A stretch of DNA of 64,000 bases from Ancylobacter polymorphus (GTDB lineage Bacteria; Pseudomonadota; Alphaproteobacteria; Rhizobiales; Xanthobacteraceae). Position numbers and translations under genes: made by a program. The DNA lies in contig NZ_JAUSUI010000001.1 of assembly GCF_030813495.1 (NCBI RefSeq), positions 682,001-746,000 of the forward strand, written 5' to 3'. A model generated the notes under the pieces. That model did not search any database. It was not told the DNA's origin and saw only the letters and a list, made by a program, of their open reading frames with translations. Below are positions 1 to 9,004 of the stretch, in pieces. Within the stretch, counting starts at the first letter, position 1. The number at the start of each line of letters is the position of its first letter.

Positions 1-473
1 TTAATCTGCACGGCAGGCGTGCCGGTGGCGCGGATGCGCTCAGCGTCGTTGGCTGTCTGCTGGTCGCCCTCGATCACCGCCGCCGGCACCCGCGCGCCTA
101 AAGCCCGCAGCGTCTCGACCAGCAGCGTGGTTTTCCCGGCGCCGGGTGCGGCGAGAAGATTGAACGAGACGATGCCGCCTGCCTTCAGCCGGGCGCGATT
201 TTCCGCAGCGAAAGCGTCGTTCTTGGCGAGGATGCCCCGCTCGATCTCCACCAGCCGGCTTTCCGCTGCGGCGGCCGGATGATGCTCGTGGTGATGGTCG
301 TGGTGATGGTCGTGGGCGTGGTCGTGATGGTGGTCATGCCCGTGGTGATGAGCGTGCCCGTGGTCATGGCCGTGGTCATGGCCGTGGTCATGGCCATGCC
401 CATGCCCGCGCGCCTCGCCCTGGGCGCCCGAAATGGTGACGTTGTCCGATCCGCAACCGCAAGTCACACACAT
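1..473 (-). CDS. hypB: Hydrogenase nickel-incorporation GTPase HypB (3' end outside window)
   Basis: HypB is the GTPase that, with HypA, delivers nickel to the hydrogenase large subunit in the cytoplasm. The first 157 residues are in the window and the gene runs off the left edge. Visible are an N-terminal CxxCGC high-affinity metal motif (C2, C5, C7), a histidine-rich stretch at about residues 23-65 with 26 His in 43 residues, and a P-loop (PGAGKTT, about 110-116) followed by the family motif EGDQQT. The ATG overlaps the hypA stop by one base (TGATG), so the two are translationally coupled. The His-rich tail suggests nickel storage as well as GTPase function, as in rhizobial HypB. Confidence 0.95.
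   Translation of the reverse strand, partial: MCVTCGCGSDNVTISGAQGEARGHGHGHDHGHDHGHDHGHAHHHGHDHHHDHAHDHHHDHHHEHHPAAAAESRLVEIERGILAKNDAFAAENRARLKAGGIVSFNLLAAPGAGKTTLLVETLRALGARVPAAVIEGDQQTANDAERIRATGTPAVQI
279..407 (-). repeat. Short-period repeat encoding the HypB histidine tract
   Basis: The DNA encoding the His-rich segment of HypB is built from near-repeats of a 12-base unit alternating CAT/CAC with GGC/GAC codons. Three almost identical 12-mers lie at about 361-396. The low complexity gives long spurious open frames on the other strand. Confidence 0.75.
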
Positions 474-814
474 CACACCACCTCCAGATCCTTGATACGC
501 ATATCGGTGCCGCCATTGGGCCTCAGCCTTTCGCCGCCACATCGGGGGCATGGGGAAAGCCGGTCGGCGAGCGCCACGGTATCGGAGCAGTCGAAGCACC
601 AGGCGGTGCCGGGCTCGTCGAGAATGTCGAGCTGGGCCGCTTCCGCCAGCGAGCCGCGCATCACCACGTCGAAACCGAACCGCAGCGCCTCCACCTCGAC
701 CCCGGCAAAGGGACCGACCACCAGCCGCACCTTCGTCACCTTGGCGAAGCCATGGGTGCGGGCGGCATCCTTCAGCGAGTCCAGCAGGCTCTCGCACAGC
801 GCCATCTCATGCAT
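473..814 (-). CDS. hypA: Hydrogenase nickel-insertion zinc protein HypA
   Basis: HypA (113 aa) is the nickel metallochaperone partner of HypB in [NiFe]-hydrogenase maturation. The start is set by the family N-terminus MHEM, whose His2 is a nickel ligand. A longer upstream start would add seven non-conserved residues. Two CxxC pairs (C73/C76 and C89/C92) form the structural zinc site. The ATG lies inside the last codons of hupK (ATGCATGA) and the stop overlaps the hypB start, so hupK-hypA-hypB are translated as a coupled unit. Confidence 0.95.
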   Translation of the reverse strand: MHEMALCESLLDSLKDAARTHGFAKVTKVRLVVGPFAGVEVEALRFGFDVVMRGSLAEAAQLDILDEPGTAWCFDCSDTVALADRLSPCPRCGGERLRPNGGTDMRIKDLEVV

Positions 815-1790
815 GGGCGACCTCCCTCGGCTCAATCCGCAGCGTCACCGGCACACAGGGATTGACGCAGGAGACGACGAGACGGGCCAGCATCGGCGTC
901 TGCCCGCTCATCGGCAAGGCTGCGAGCATGCGCGACAGCAATCCGCCGGGTGCGAGATTCCACGCGCTGGGGGACAGCACGCGGTAATCGGCGACAAGAC
1001 CGCCGACGACACGCGCGCGATGCGCCAGCAGGCCGCGCGCGGCGCGGGCGAGGCCGATACCGGGGGCCGGAGACGCGAGAACGGGAGCCTCCGGCGCTCC
1101 GTCGAGACACGCGACAAGGTCCAGCAGCCGGGCCAGCAGGCGCAGAAACAGGCTCGCCCCTTCGCGCGCGTGCAGATCGCGCAGCAGCGGCGCGGCGCGC
1201 CAGGGATCGGCGGCGGTGGTCTCGCGCAGGCGTGCCGGTTCCCCGGCCTCCAGCGCGGCGGCGATGTCGGACCCGTCGGGCATGGCGAGTTCCGCCCGCC
1301 CCCAGGGAGGGTCGAGCGTGGCGCGGAGATGCGCCAGCAGGCGGACCGTCGGGCTGCGGCCAGCCTCCAGCCAGTGTTCCATCGCCTTTATCGAACCGCC
1401 GGCGAGGTCGATATCGCCGCCCAACACAGCATCGCGCAGCCGGCGCATCGACCCCTCCGAGCCGTTCGCCAGCCCGGCCAGCGCCGCGCGGTCGGGACTG
1501 CGGCCCATCAGCGACGGCCAGTCGCACAGCAGGGCGACCGCATGGTCGCGCGCCCGCTCCCGCCGGGCGGCGCGCGTGGCGGCCTCGTCCGCCGGCAGGC
1601 CGAGCGCCGCCCGCGCGGCCTGCGCATGGGCGCCGGAGCAGAGGTTGAAAATGCGCGGCATCAGCGCCGCCACCTCTTCCGCGCGGCGGCCGATGGCCCA
1701 GCCGGTGCCGAGCCCCCCGCCGGTCGGCGTCAGACGCCAGCGCGGCGCGCCCTCGGCGCTGTCGAGCGCGATGTCGAGCCCGCCGATCAT
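807..1790 (-). CDS. hupK: Hydrogenase expression/formation protein HupK (HoxV-like)
   Basis: A 327-residue protein resembling a degenerate hydrogenase large subunit. [12 protein letters not shown] near residue 46 corresponds to the RICGxC motif of HupL, and VNPCVPV near the C-terminus corresponds to DPCxxC, each keeping a single Cys. HupK/HoxV proteins are thought to act as a scaffold for the Fe(CN)2CO unit before transfer to HupL. It overlaps hupIJ upstream by ATGA and hypA downstream, and sits at the position hupK occupies in the R. capsulatus-type cluster. The assignment rests on these motifs plus context. Confidence 0.88.
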   Translation of the reverse strand: MIGGLDIALDSAEGAPRWRLTPTGGGLGTGWAIGRRAEEVAALMPRIFNLCSGAHAQAARAALGLPADEAATRAARRERARDHAVALLCDWPSLMGRSPDRAALAGLANGSEGSMRRLRDAVLGGDIDLAGGSIKAMEHWLEAGRSPTVRLLAHLRATLDPPWGRAELAMPDGSDIAAALEAGEPARLRETTAADPWRAAPLLRDLHAREGASLFLRLLARLLDLVACLDGAPEAPVLASPAPGIGLARAARGLLAHRARVVGGLVADYRVLSPSAWNLAPGGLLSRMLAALPMSGQTPMLARLVVSCVNPCVPVTLRIEPREVAHA

Positions 1791-2680
1791 GCGCCGCTGC
1801 CCTCCCCGGCGGCAGGGGCGGAGGCAAGGCCCGCACCGAAGATCAGCGCGCGGCGGGTCGGCACGGCGGGCACTTTCGCGGCCTCAGTGGGGCTCGCCTC
1901 CTCGTCCCTCACGTCCATGCCCGCAGTCCGCGCCGCCTCGGCATCGACGGCTTCCTGCCGCGCCCGGCGGATCTCGTCGGAACGGTCGCCCTCCTCTCGG
2001 ATCGCCGGGTCGAACAGGGCGGCGAGCGCGGCACGCGCCGTCTCGGTGGCCTGCAGCATGGAGGTGAAATCGAACATCGGGGAGAACAGCGAACACGCCT
2101 TGTAAGGCCCCGTCTCAGGGCGGTTGGCGCCGACGAATTCATACTCGCCGGAGGGAAAGGCGATGATCTCCTTTGCCCCCGGGACCAGCCCCGACCAGTC
2201 CTCGTCCGGCCCCGGCGCCAGCACAATGTTCATGAACCACGGCGTGACCAGCAGGCCGAGCACGCGCTGGCCATGCGGACGAAAGCCGATGGCCTTGACC
2301 TCCAGCGTCTCGTTGAGCAGCGGCACGCCGCGCATCTGGCCGACATGGATTTCCCGGAACGCCGCCTCGAAGCGCGCGGGAAGGGTGGCCGCAAGCGCGG
2401 TGAGGCGGGGATCGACGCCCGGCGGTGCGGTCGCCGGCGCGCGCACGGGCGCCTCCCCATCGGTGTCGATCACCATGAACTGGTCGCGGGCGCCGTCGCA
2501 TTTCGGGCAGCGCCATTCCTCCGGCAGTGCCGCGAAGGGCGTGCCGGCCGGCACCTGCCAATAATCGCAGCCCACGGCCGGGTCGTAGACATGCCAGCAG
2601 ATCTTGCATTCCAGCACGGCATTCGGCGCCAGCCGGGCGGCGTCGCCGAGGAAGGAGCCTTCAAAGCGCTTGGTCAGCAT
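1787..2680 (-). CDS. hupJ: Rubredoxin-HybE fusion hydrogenase assembly protein (HupIJ)
   Basis: A 297-residue two-domain protein. Residues 1-70 are a rubredoxin with C25/C28 and C58/C61. Residues from about 85 to 225 match the HybE/HupJ assembly chaperone family (PWFMNIVLAPG region), followed by a charged, Ala-rich tail of about 70 residues. In rhizobia these are two proteins, HupI and HupJ; here one frame carries both without interruption. Rubredoxin in this setting is thought to protect or assemble the small subunit under oxygen, and HybE-type proteins chaperone the twin-arginine small subunit. The start (ATG at 2680) was chosen because it begins the rubredoxin domain; longer starts run into hupH. 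Confidence 0.9.
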   Translation of the reverse strand: MLTKRFEGSFLGDAARLAPNAVLECKICWHVYDPAVGCDYWQVPAGTPFAALPEEWRCPKCDGARDQFMVIDTDGEAPVRAPATAPPGVDPRLTALAATLPARFEAAFREIHVGQMRGVPLLNETLEVKAIGFRPHGQRVLGLLVTPWFMNIVLAPGPDEDWSGLVPGAKEIIAFPSGEYEFVGANRPETGPYKACSLFSPMFDFTSMLQATETARAALAALFDPAIREEGDRSDEIRRARQEAVDAEAARTAGMDVRDEEASPTEAAKVPAVPTRRALIFGAGLASAPAAGEGSGA

Positions 2681-2690
2681 CGAAGGGCTC

Positions 2691-3563
2691 CTAGCGGATC
2701 GCGGCGAGGATATCGGCCAGACGCTCGGCGGAGTCGGCAATGTCCTCCGGCGCGGCGCAAGCGACCTCGGGCACATCAGTCACCTCGATCGTGTCGAGGA
2801 TCAGCGTGTCGGCCGAATTGTAGTAGCGCACCCGCCAGACGCCCACTGTCGCCGTGGCATCGATGCGGCAATTGCCATAGCCGCGCGAGAGGATGGTGAT
2901 CCCTCCCCGTCCCAGCCCCGCTTCGATGAGGGCGAGGTCTTCCGGCGTGTGCGGCAGCAGGCTGAGATTGATCACATGCGGCAGGCCGCCGGGACGGCGC
3001 TCCCGGCTCTTGTGCACGATCTCGGTGAGGATGGCGGGGGCATTGACCACGCCCGCGCGCGGCCGCGCGACATAATCAAGGTCCACCGGCCAGTCGCGCG
3101 GAAAGGCCCGCACCAGCGCGCCGCGCGGGAAGGGCGCGATGTCGATGCGCTCGCGCGTGATCGGCGCCGCGCCGGGCGCCGTGGCGGTCGCCCGCAGCCG
3201 CCACACGCCGGCGCAGCTGGCTTCCTGTATCTCGATGCGCTCGCCCGGCACCTCGACCACGATCGCGACCTCGCCCTCGCCCAGCGTCTCGTCGACCAGC
3301 GCCCGATTTTCCGCGTCCAGCCCATCGAGCGCGAACGTGGTGGAGCCGTTCGGCGTCCACTGCGCGAGCGCGGCGCGGATCGCCTCCAGCGTCGCCAGCG
3401 CGGGGGCGAAGCGGGCGGGATCGTCGACTTCGGGCAGATGCGCTTCATAGATGCGCATGCCGGAGGGCATGGCAAGATAGGCGAGGCCGTCGGCCTCCTC
3501 GCCGGGCTGGCTGCCGGCGCCGTAGCCGATGGGGGGAACCGTCGCGAAGGGAATGGACGACAT
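2691..3563 (-). CDS. hupH: Hydrogenase expression/formation protein HupH (HyaF family)
   Basis: A 290-residue soluble protein of the HupH/HyaF family, needed for maturation of the hydrogenase small subunit or its iron-sulfur clusters; the precise biochemical role is not settled. Recognisable segments are the N-terminal PPIGYGAGSQ and the C-terminal half with ILSRGYGNCRI and VRYYNSADTLILDTIEVTD. The ATG at 3563 is preferred over an in-frame TTG at 3575 that would overlap the hupG stop. It lies between hupG and hupIJ, as expected for the conserved cluster order. Confidence 0.92.
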   Translation of the reverse strand: MSSIPFATVPPIGYGAGSQPGEEADGLAYLAMPSGMRIYEAHLPEVDDPARFAPALATLEAIRAALAQWTPNGSTTFALDGLDAENRALVDETLGEGEVAIVVEVPGERIEIQEASCAGVWRLRATATAPGAAPITRERIDIAPFPRGALVRAFPRDWPVDLDYVARPRAGVVNAPAILTEIVHKSRERRPGGLPHVINLSLLPHTPEDLALIEAGLGRGGITILSRGYGNCRIDATATVGVWRVRYYNSADTLILDTIEVTDVPEVACAAPEDIADSAERLADILAAIR

Positions 3564-3571
3564 GGCGGACC

Positions 3572-3970
3572 TCAATGGCTGGCGGCGGGACGGGCGAGGA
3601 CGGCGGAGAGGCGTTCGAGGAATTCGTCCCAGTCGCGCATGCGCGAGAGCGAGCCGAGCGGCCGTCCGCCGCGCAGGACGACGATAGCCGGCAAAGCGAT
3701 CCCGCCGAGCTGCTCGCGCAGCTGCTTCTCATAAGCCGGCCCGGCCACCGCGCCGCTCATGGTGGCGGAGGCACCGAGGGCACCGACCAGTTCCGGCAGC
3801 ACCACGGCGATATCGGGCGTCTCCATATGCGCCTTGCCGTGGGCGGGCAGGAACAGCAGGCTGTCGCCCGCCGGCAGGGTGGCGGCGGCCTCCTCCTCGC
3901 TGTCGAGATAGGGATAGCCGAGCGCGGTGGTCAGGCGTGCCACGAGCGGATGGAGCGTGTCGGGGGTCAT
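3572..3970 (-). CDS. hupG: Thioredoxin-fold hydrogenase chaperone HupG (HyaE family)
   Basis: A 132-residue protein of the HupG/HyaE family, which binds the Tat signal of the hydrogenase small subunit and helps control its export. Like its relatives it has a thioredoxin-like fold but no CxxC motif; there is no cysteine at all. That fits a chaperone rather than a redox role. The ATG overlaps the hupF stop by ATGA, so it is coupled to hupF. Confidence 0.9.
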   Translation of the reverse strand: MTPDTLHPLVARLTTALGYPYLDSEEEAAATLPAGDSLLFLPAHGKAHMETPDIAVVLPELVGALGASATMSGAVAGPAYEKQLREQLGGIALPAIVVLRGGRPLGSLSRMRDWDEFLERLSAVLARPAASH

Positions 3971-4296
3971 GAAGTCGGCTCCGGGCGGGAAGCGGCGGAA
4001 AGGGCGAGATGGGCCGGCAGGGTCGGCTCGCGGCCGACAAGATCGGCAAAGGCGTGGTCGATGGCGGCCGCATCGCCGCTCAGGGCGGCCGCGACGGCGT
4101 CGAGCGCCTGCGCGATCAGGCGCGCCTCGTCGGCGTCGAGCAGGCGGCGGCCGGTGCCGAGAAAGGTCAGCACATGGTCGCCCGGCTGCGCCTCCGGCAG
4201 CAGCGAGAGGTCGACGAGATGCAGTTCCTCGCCGCGACGGCAGCGGGCGGCGTGACCGTCGACGCTGAGGATTTCCATAGGGATGCCGAGGCACAT
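3967..4296 (-). CDS. hupF: HypC-family hydrogenase chaperone HupF
   Basis: A 109-residue HypC/HupF-family chaperone. The start is fixed by the family N-terminus MCLGIPM, whose Cys2 becomes N-terminal after Met removal and contacts the iron precursor or the large subunit. HupF proteins are longer than HypC and are reported to stabilise the HupL precursor under oxygen. The C-terminal half, rich in Ala and Asp and ending in Ser/Pro, is the HupF-specific extension. It follows hupD by 10 bases and overlaps hupG. Confidence 0.93.
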   Translation of the reverse strand: MCLGIPMEILSVDGHAARCRRGEELHLVDLSLLPEAQPGDHVLTFLGTGRRLLDADEARLIAQALDAVAAALSGDAAAIDHAFADLVGREPTLPAHLALSAASRPEPTS

Positions 4297-4306
4297 GGGG
4301 CCGCTC

Positions 4307-4918
4307 CTAGCGCCAGCCGGCGAGCACGCGGGCATCGCCGATGCGGCAGGCGTCCTCGGCGGCCGGGCGGCCGGTCTCATAGGCCTCGCGGCTGATCGCG
4401 GGCGGGGTGAAGCCTTCCACTGAACGGCGCGGCGTCACTGTCACGCTGAATTCGTCGGCCAGCAGGCCCAGTACCACGGCCAGCGCCGGCCCAACCTGCG
4501 CGGCGATGGCGGGGGTGAGGCCACCGCCATAATCGTCAAGCCGCTCCGGCTGCACGCCGACCAGCCGCAGCCGCGACGGGGCGCATCCACGCAGTTGCAG
4601 CAGCGCGAGCACTTCCTGGAAGCCGGTCTGGTGCAGACTCACCTTGCGCGCGCCCAGTACCGCCGGCACCTCGTCGTCGCGAAGCTGCTTCAGCGTTGCC
4701 GGCGGCAGGCCATAGTCGATGGCGTCGACAATGATGACCGCGTCCGCCTCTTCCAGATAAGGCAGGAGATAGAGGCCCTGCGTGCCGCCATCGAGCGCGG
4801 TGACGTGTTCGGGCAGCTCGTAGCGCGCCTGCAATTCCTCGATGACGCGGACGCCGAAGCCCTCATCCGCCCACAGGATGTTGCCGATGCCGAGTATGAG
4901 AATGCGTTCGTCGGCCAT
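4307..4918 (-). CDS. hupD: Hydrogenase large-subunit maturation endopeptidase HupD
   Basis: A 203-residue nickel-dependent endopeptidase that removes the C-terminal tail of the HupL precursor after nickel insertion. The family start (LGIGNILWADEGFG) is intact, and the three metal ligands known from E. coli HybD align as E19, D65 and H96. It is the first gene after the terminator that follows hupC. The roughly 300-base spacer upstream contains a sigma54-like element, so hupD may start a separate accessory transcript (hupDFGH-IJ-K-hypAB). Confidence 0.96.
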   Translation of the reverse strand: MADERILILGIGNILWADEGFGVRVIEELQARYELPEHVTALDGGTQGLYLLPYLEEADAVIIVDAIDYGLPPATLKQLRDDEVPAVLGARKVSLHQTGFQEVLALLQLRGCAPSRLRLVGVQPERLDDYGGGLTPAIAAQVGPALAVVLGLLADEFSVTVTPRRSVEGFTPPAISREAYETGRPAAEDACRIGDARVLAGWR

Positions 4919-4997
4919 GAGCGACGTCTCCTCGAAGCGACTTTTCCGTTCCCCAGGCGCGAGCGGTCTGACCGCCGCTCTTTTGAATCTGTCTCAA

Positions 4998-5013
4998 TTC
5001 AAACAGCGTGCCA
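4998..5013 (-). promoter_or_regulatory. Degenerate sigma54-like -24/-12 element upstream of hupD
   Basis: Minus strand reads TGGCACGCTGTTTGAA. The -24 half (TGGCAC plus G) is full consensus and the spacing is correct. The -12 half is TTGAA instead of TTGCA, a change in the normally invariant GC pair. It is followed about 80 bases later by the hupD ATG. It could be a weak or inactive relative of the hupS promoter. Confidence 0.35.
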
Positions 5014-5147
5014 CTCGGGGATCCACCCATTAAGTCGTTGGCGATATTGTCGAAATCTGCGGATCCGCAGTGAAAGCCACCTGCGGTCTGGAAAGAGTCC
5101 TTCCAATTTCGACCTGAAACGGAAATCTGTCATCCAGATAAAAAGAA

Positions 5148-5169
5148 GGGCGCGGCCGAGGCCGCGCCC
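5148..5169 (-). terminator. Rho-independent terminator after hupC
   Basis: A perfect 10-base inverted repeat (GGGCGCGGCC with a two-base centre), followed on the minus strand by TTCTTTTTAT. It lies about 50 bases past the hupC stop. This is a textbook intrinsic terminator and should end or attenuate the hupSLC transcript. Confidence 0.85.
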
Positions 5170-5218
5170 TCAAAGCCGGCCTGTCCCCGCAGGCCGTATT
5201 CCGGGAAGGACCGGAATC

Positions 5219-5968
5219 TCAGTCGGGATCGTCATCCTTGAAGGTGCGCACACCCGAGACCATCGTGGAAACGATGGACTGGCGGGACATGATGTCCTCG
5301 CGGATCGCCGCATAGACGTGGACGATGATGAACAGCAGGATCGCCCACATGCCGAGACGGTGCCAGGTGTGCACGTCGAGGCTGCCGCCGAGCAGCGGGA
5401 TGACCCAGCCGAACAGATGATCCTGCCAGCTGCCCGGCCCCGCCCCCTCGGAATAGAGGGCGAAGCCGGTGACGATCATGAACACCGAGCCGACGCCGAT
5501 GGCCCAGAACATGGCGAACTGCGCCAGCGGGTTGTGGCCGACATATTTCTTCGGCTTGGCTTCGAGGAAGAAATACCACCGCGCCTCCTCGAACAGGCCG
5601 CGCCAATAGGCCCGGCTCCAGAACGGCAGGATGAACAGCTGTCGCGCATGGTGGTTGCCGACGAAGGCCCAATAGATGCGGAACAGGAAGCCGACGGCGA
5701 AGATGTAGCCGGCGGAGAAGTGCAGGAAGCGGATGGTGCCCATCACATAGTGCTGGCTCGCCTCGCCTGACAAGGTCGGGAGCGGCTGGCCGATGAGGTA
5801 GCCGGTCAGCGCGAGCACGCTGATCGCCGCGGCATTGGTCCAGTGCCACAGGCGCACCGGCGCCTCATAGACATAGACGGCGCTCACCCGGCCCACCGGC
5901 TCGCCGTCTATGGTGGCGGGCAAGGCCGGAGGCGCAGTGTGGAGGGAAGCGGGGTCGATGCTGGTCAT
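5219..5968 (-). CDS. hupC: Ni,Fe-hydrogenase b-type cytochrome subunit HupC
   Basis: A 249-residue integral membrane diheme cytochrome b that anchors HupSL on the periplasmic face and passes electrons from H2 to the quinone pool. Four hydrophobic segments are visible (about residues 43-62, 84-104, 152-172 and 205-222). Candidate heme-ligand histidines include the RLWHWTNA motif in helix 1, the His in FLHFSAGY and the HTWHRLGMW motif. It is separated from hupL by 12 bases and is followed by an intrinsic terminator. Confidence 0.96.
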   Translation of the reverse strand: MTSIDPASLHTAPPALPATIDGEPVGRVSAVYVYEAPVRLWHWTNAAAISVLALTGYLIGQPLPTLSGEASQHYVMGTIRFLHFSAGYIFAVGFLFRIYWAFVGNHHARQLFILPFWSRAYWRGLFEEARWYFFLEAKPKKYVGHNPLAQFAMFWAIGVGSVFMIVTGFALYSEGAGPGSWQDHLFGWVIPLLGGSLDVHTWHRLGMWAILLFIIVHVYAAIREDIMSRQSIVSTMVSGVRTFKDDDPD

Positions 5969-5980
5969 CGCCGCCTCCCC

Positions 5981-7798
5981 TCAGCGCACCGTGACCCGCG
6001 CCATCTCCGCCCCGTCGGGCGCGATGACGTGCGTCGAGCAGGCGAGGCACGGATCGAAAGAGTGGAGCGTGCGCAGGATCTCCACCGGCTCCTCCGGCCG
6101 CTCCATCGGCGTGTTCATGAGCGAAGCCTCGAAGGCGCCGATATTGCCCTTGGGGTCGCGCGGGCCGCCATTCCAGGTGGTCGGCACCACGCATTGATAG
6201 TTCTCGATCCGCCCGTCCTTGATCTTGATCCAGTGGCCGAGCCCGCCGCGAGGCGCCGCCACCGTGCCGACGCCCTTGGCCTCCTTCGGCCAGGTCGCGG
6301 GGTCCCATTTCTCGACATTGGCGGTGGAACTGTCGCCGGCCTTGATGTTGGCGATGAGGTGGTCGAAATCGTCCAGCATCATCTGGGCGCAGTAATGCGC
6401 CTCCAGCGCCCGCGCCAGCGTGCGCCCGATGGTGGTGGGCAGCGCCTGCTGCGGCGTGAGGCTGGTGCCGGCGAGCGCGTTGAAGCGGCCGAGCGAGTCG
6501 TCCACCTGCCCCTTCACATAATCGACGCCATGGGCATAGGCGAGGATGTAGCGGGCGAGCGGCCCGACCTCCACCGCATTGCCCTTCCAGCGCGGCGCCT
6601 TGATCCAGGAATATTTGGCGCTCTCGTCGATCTCGCGAATGTCGGTGCGCGTGCCCTTGGCGTTGGGGCCGAGCTCGTATTTCGGCTGGGTAACACCGTC
6701 CCAGGGATGCAGACCCTTGTCGGCATTGCCGTCGCCATAGCTGTACCAGCTATGGGTGACGAACTCCTGCACCTGCTCCGGGTCGCGCGGGTCGATGGGG
6801 TGAACCTCGTCCCACTTGCCGTTGAGGATGACGCCGCCCGGCAGGCGGTCGGTCTCCTTGCGGCCCTGCACCGCTTCATAGTCGCCATAGTCCATGACGT
6901 TGAGGCCGGAGAGGCCGCCGCCATAGAGCCAGCCCTTGTAGAAGGAGGCGATGGCGATCACGTCGGGGACATAGACGTTCTTGGAGAAGGCGAAGGCTTC
7001 CTGCAGCTTCAGCTTGACGAAGTTCAGCCGCTCCATGTTCAGCGGCGCGCCGGCGGCCATGTTGCCGTCCATGTTGATGGCGCAGGGCACGCCGCCCACC
7101 ATGTAGTTCGGATGCGGGTTCTTGCCGCCGAAAATGGTGTGAACCTTGACAATCTCCTTCTGGAAATCGAGCGCCTCCAGGTAATGCGTCACCGCCATCA
7201 AATCGGCCTCGGGCGGCAGCTTGTAGGCCGGGTTGTCCCAGTAGCCGTTCTTGAAGATGCCGAGCTGGCCGCTTTCGACGAATTTCTTCAGCCGGTTCTG
7301 CACATCGCGGAAATAGCCGGGGCTGGAATTGGGATGGTCGGGTCCGACCATCTGCTGCAGCTGCGAGGTCGCCTTCGGATCGGCCTTCAGCGCATTGACC
7401 GGGTTGACCCAGTCCAAAGCGTGCAGGTGATAGAAGTGCACGACATGGTCGTGCCATTGCAGCACCTTGGCCATGATCTCGCGGATCAGGAAGGCGTTGT
7501 TGGGAATGCGGATGTCGAGCGCGTCCTCCACCGCGCGCACCGAGGTGAGCGCGTGGCAGCCGGTGCACACGCCGCAGATGCGCTCGACGAAGGCCCAGGC
7601 GTCGCGGGGGTCGCGCCCTTTGAGGATCACCTCCAGCCCGCGCCACATGGTGCCGGTGGAAACCGCATTGCGGATGACATTATTGGAATCGACATTCACC
7701 TCGCAGCGCATATGGCCTTCGATGCGGGTGACGGGATCGACGACGATGCGCTTGCCTGACGTGTCGAGGCTGAAGCCGTTGGGGGTCTGGATGGTCAT
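5981..7798 (-). CDS. hupL: Uptake [NiFe]-hydrogenase large subunit HupL
   Basis: The 605-residue catalytic subunit carrying the Ni-Fe(CN)2CO site. The two ligand motifs are intact: RICGVC near the N-terminus (C75, C78) and DPCLACSTH at the C-terminus (C584, C587, H590). Fifteen residues follow H590, the propeptide removed by HupD. The ATG at 7798 overlaps the hupS stop by ATGA, so the subunits are coupled; the open frame extends upstream, but that part is hupS in another frame. Length and motifs fit the membrane-bound H2-uptake class (group 1). Confidence 0.98.
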   Translation of the reverse strand: MTIQTPNGFSLDTSGKRIVVDPVTRIEGHMRCEVNVDSNNVIRNAVSTGTMWRGLEVILKGRDPRDAWAFVERICGVCTGCHALTSVRAVEDALDIRIPNNAFLIREIMAKVLQWHDHVVHFYHLHALDWVNPVNALKADPKATSQLQQMVGPDHPNSSPGYFRDVQNRLKKFVESGQLGIFKNGYWDNPAYKLPPEADLMAVTHYLEALDFQKEIVKVHTIFGGKNPHPNYMVGGVPCAINMDGNMAAGAPLNMERLNFVKLKLQEAFAFSKNVYVPDVIAIASFYKGWLYGGGLSGLNVMDYGDYEAVQGRKETDRLPGGVILNGKWDEVHPIDPRDPEQVQEFVTHSWYSYGDGNADKGLHPWDGVTQPKYELGPNAKGTRTDIREIDESAKYSWIKAPRWKGNAVEVGPLARYILAYAHGVDYVKGQVDDSLGRFNALAGTSLTPQQALPTTIGRTLARALEAHYCAQMMLDDFDHLIANIKAGDSSTANVEKWDPATWPKEAKGVGTVAAPRGGLGHWIKIKDGRIENYQCVVPTTWNGGPRDPKGNIGAFEASLMNTPMERPEEPVEILRTLHSFDPCLACSTHVIAPDGAEMARVTVR

Positions 7799-8910
7799 GC
7801 CGCGTCTCCCGTGTGGCTGGAGCCGTTCGAACCGTTGCCGTGCTTGTGCTGGGCGCGCTTGAGCGCGCTCACCGCGGCATGCAGCGCCACCGCGCCGCCC
7901 ACCGCCGCCGCCGCGCCGAGGCCGACCCGGTCGGCGGTGGATTCGATGCCGAAGCCGACGCCGTGCAGATCGGTGAGGCGCGCATACCAGGAGCCCTTGT
8001 CCCAGAAGCCGTCTTCCGAACAGCCGATGCAGCCATGACCGGCCTGGATCGGGAAGGAGGTGCCCTCGTTCCAGCGCACGGTGGAACAGGCGTTGTAAGT
8101 GGTCGGGCCCTTGCAGCCGACCTTGTAGAGGCAATAGCCCTTGCGCGCGCCCTCATCGTCGAAGGACTCGACGAACTGGCCGGCGTCGAAATGCGGCCGG
8201 CGGTAGCATTTGTCGTGGATGCGCTGGGAATAGAACATTTTCGGCCGCCCCTGCCGGTCGAGCTCGGGCATGCGGTCGAAGGTGAGCATGTAGGTGATCA
8301 CGCCGGTCATCACCTCGGCGATGGGCGGGCAGCCCGGCACCTTGATGATCGGCTTGTCGGTGATGACTTCGTGCACCGGCGTGGCGCGGGTCGGGTTCGG
8401 GCGCGCCGCCTGCACGCAGCCATGCGAGGCGCAGGAGCCCCAGGAGATCACCGCCTTGGCGTCCTTCGCCACCATGCGCAGCTGGTCGAGGAAGGGCTTG
8501 CCGCCGATGATGCAGTACATGCCATCCTCGTTCAGCGGCGGGTTGCCTTCCACGGCGAGGATGTAGTTGCCCTTGTACTTCTCCATCACCTCCTGAAGGA
8601 TCGCCTCGGCCTGATGCCCGGCGGAGGCCATCAGCGTGTCGTCATAGTCGAGCGAGATCATCGACAGCACGACATCCTTGGCGAGCGGATGCGCCGAGCG
8701 GATGAAGCTCTCCGAGCAGCAGGTGCATTCCAGCCCGTGCAGCCACAGCACCGGCGTGCGCGGCTTGGTTTCCATGGCATGGGCGATCTGCGGCACGAAT
8801 TCCGGGCCGAGACCGAGCGCGGCGGCGGTCAGCGAACAATATTTGAGGAAGGATCGGCGGGTGATGCCCTGCCGTCGCATCACCTCATAAAACGTCTCAA
8901 GCCCAGCCAT
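7795..8910 (-). CDS. hupS: Uptake [NiFe]-hydrogenase small subunit HupS (Tat-exported)
   Basis: The 371-residue iron-sulfur subunit. Residues 1-45 are a Tat signal with RRSFLK at 18-23, ending near AHA. C62 and C65 (ECTCC) start the proximal cluster, and later Cys/His residues ([22 protein letters not shown]) fit the medial and distal clusters. A hydrophobic segment around 325-350 followed by a His/Lys-rich tail is the C-terminal membrane anchor. The ATG at 8910 is preceded by a strong GGAGGG ribosome site; an upstream in-frame ATG at 8955 would fall at or before the predicted sigma54 transcript start. It is the first gene of the structural operon. Confidence 0.97.
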   Translation of the reverse strand: MAGLETFYEVMRRQGITRRSFLKYCSLTAAALGLGPEFVPQIAHAMETKPRTPVLWLHGLECTCCSESFIRSAHPLAKDVVLSMISLDYDDTLMASAGHQAEAILQEVMEKYKGNYILAVEGNPPLNEDGMYCIIGGKPFLDQLRMVAKDAKAVISWGSCASHGCVQAARPNPTRATPVHEVITDKPIIKVPGCPPIAEVMTGVITYMLTFDRMPELDRQGRPKMFYSQRIHDKCYRRPHFDAGQFVESFDDEGARKGYCLYKVGCKGPTTYNACSTVRWNEGTSFPIQAGHGCIGCSEDGFWDKGSWYARLTDLHGVGFGIESTADRVGLGAAAAVGGAVALHAAVSALKRAQHKHGNGSNGSSHTGDAA

Positions 8911-8970
8911 GCGGCTCCCTCCGGTGTGCTTGTTGTCCGGCGCGTCGGCGCGCACCGATGGAAGGACAAC

Positions 8971-8986
8971 AGCAACCCGCGTGCCA
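8971..8986 (-). promoter_or_regulatory. Sigma54 (-24/-12) promoter of hupSLC
   Basis: Minus strand reads TGGCACGCGGGTTGCT, matching every constrained position of the TGGCACRNNNNTTGCW consensus. The expected transcription start is near 8960, giving a leader of about 50 bases to the hupS ATG. An IHF-like site lies 18 bases upstream. This implies an enhancer-binding activator, probably a HupR/HoxA-type regulator encoded outside the window. Confidence 0.85.
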
Positions 8987-9004
8987 CCGCGCTTTCATGT
9001 TTTG

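Larger units (their letters stand above)
4919..5218. other. Intergenic spacer between hupC and hupD
   Basis: A 300-base non-coding gap in a cluster where most neighbouring genes overlap or nearly touch. On the minus strand it holds first the intrinsic terminator of hupC (5148-5169) and then a sigma54-like element (4998-5013) about 80 bases upstream of the hupD start. Its base composition is visibly more AT-rich than the flanking genes. No small ORF was convincing. Confidence 0.8.

Noticed and set aside
279-2105. Long plus-strand open frame of about 600 codons opposite hypB, hypA, hupK and hupIJ
   Set aside because: It is antisense to genes with clear family motifs and consists of Arg/Ala/Gly-rich low-complexity sequence. 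High GC makes such frames common.
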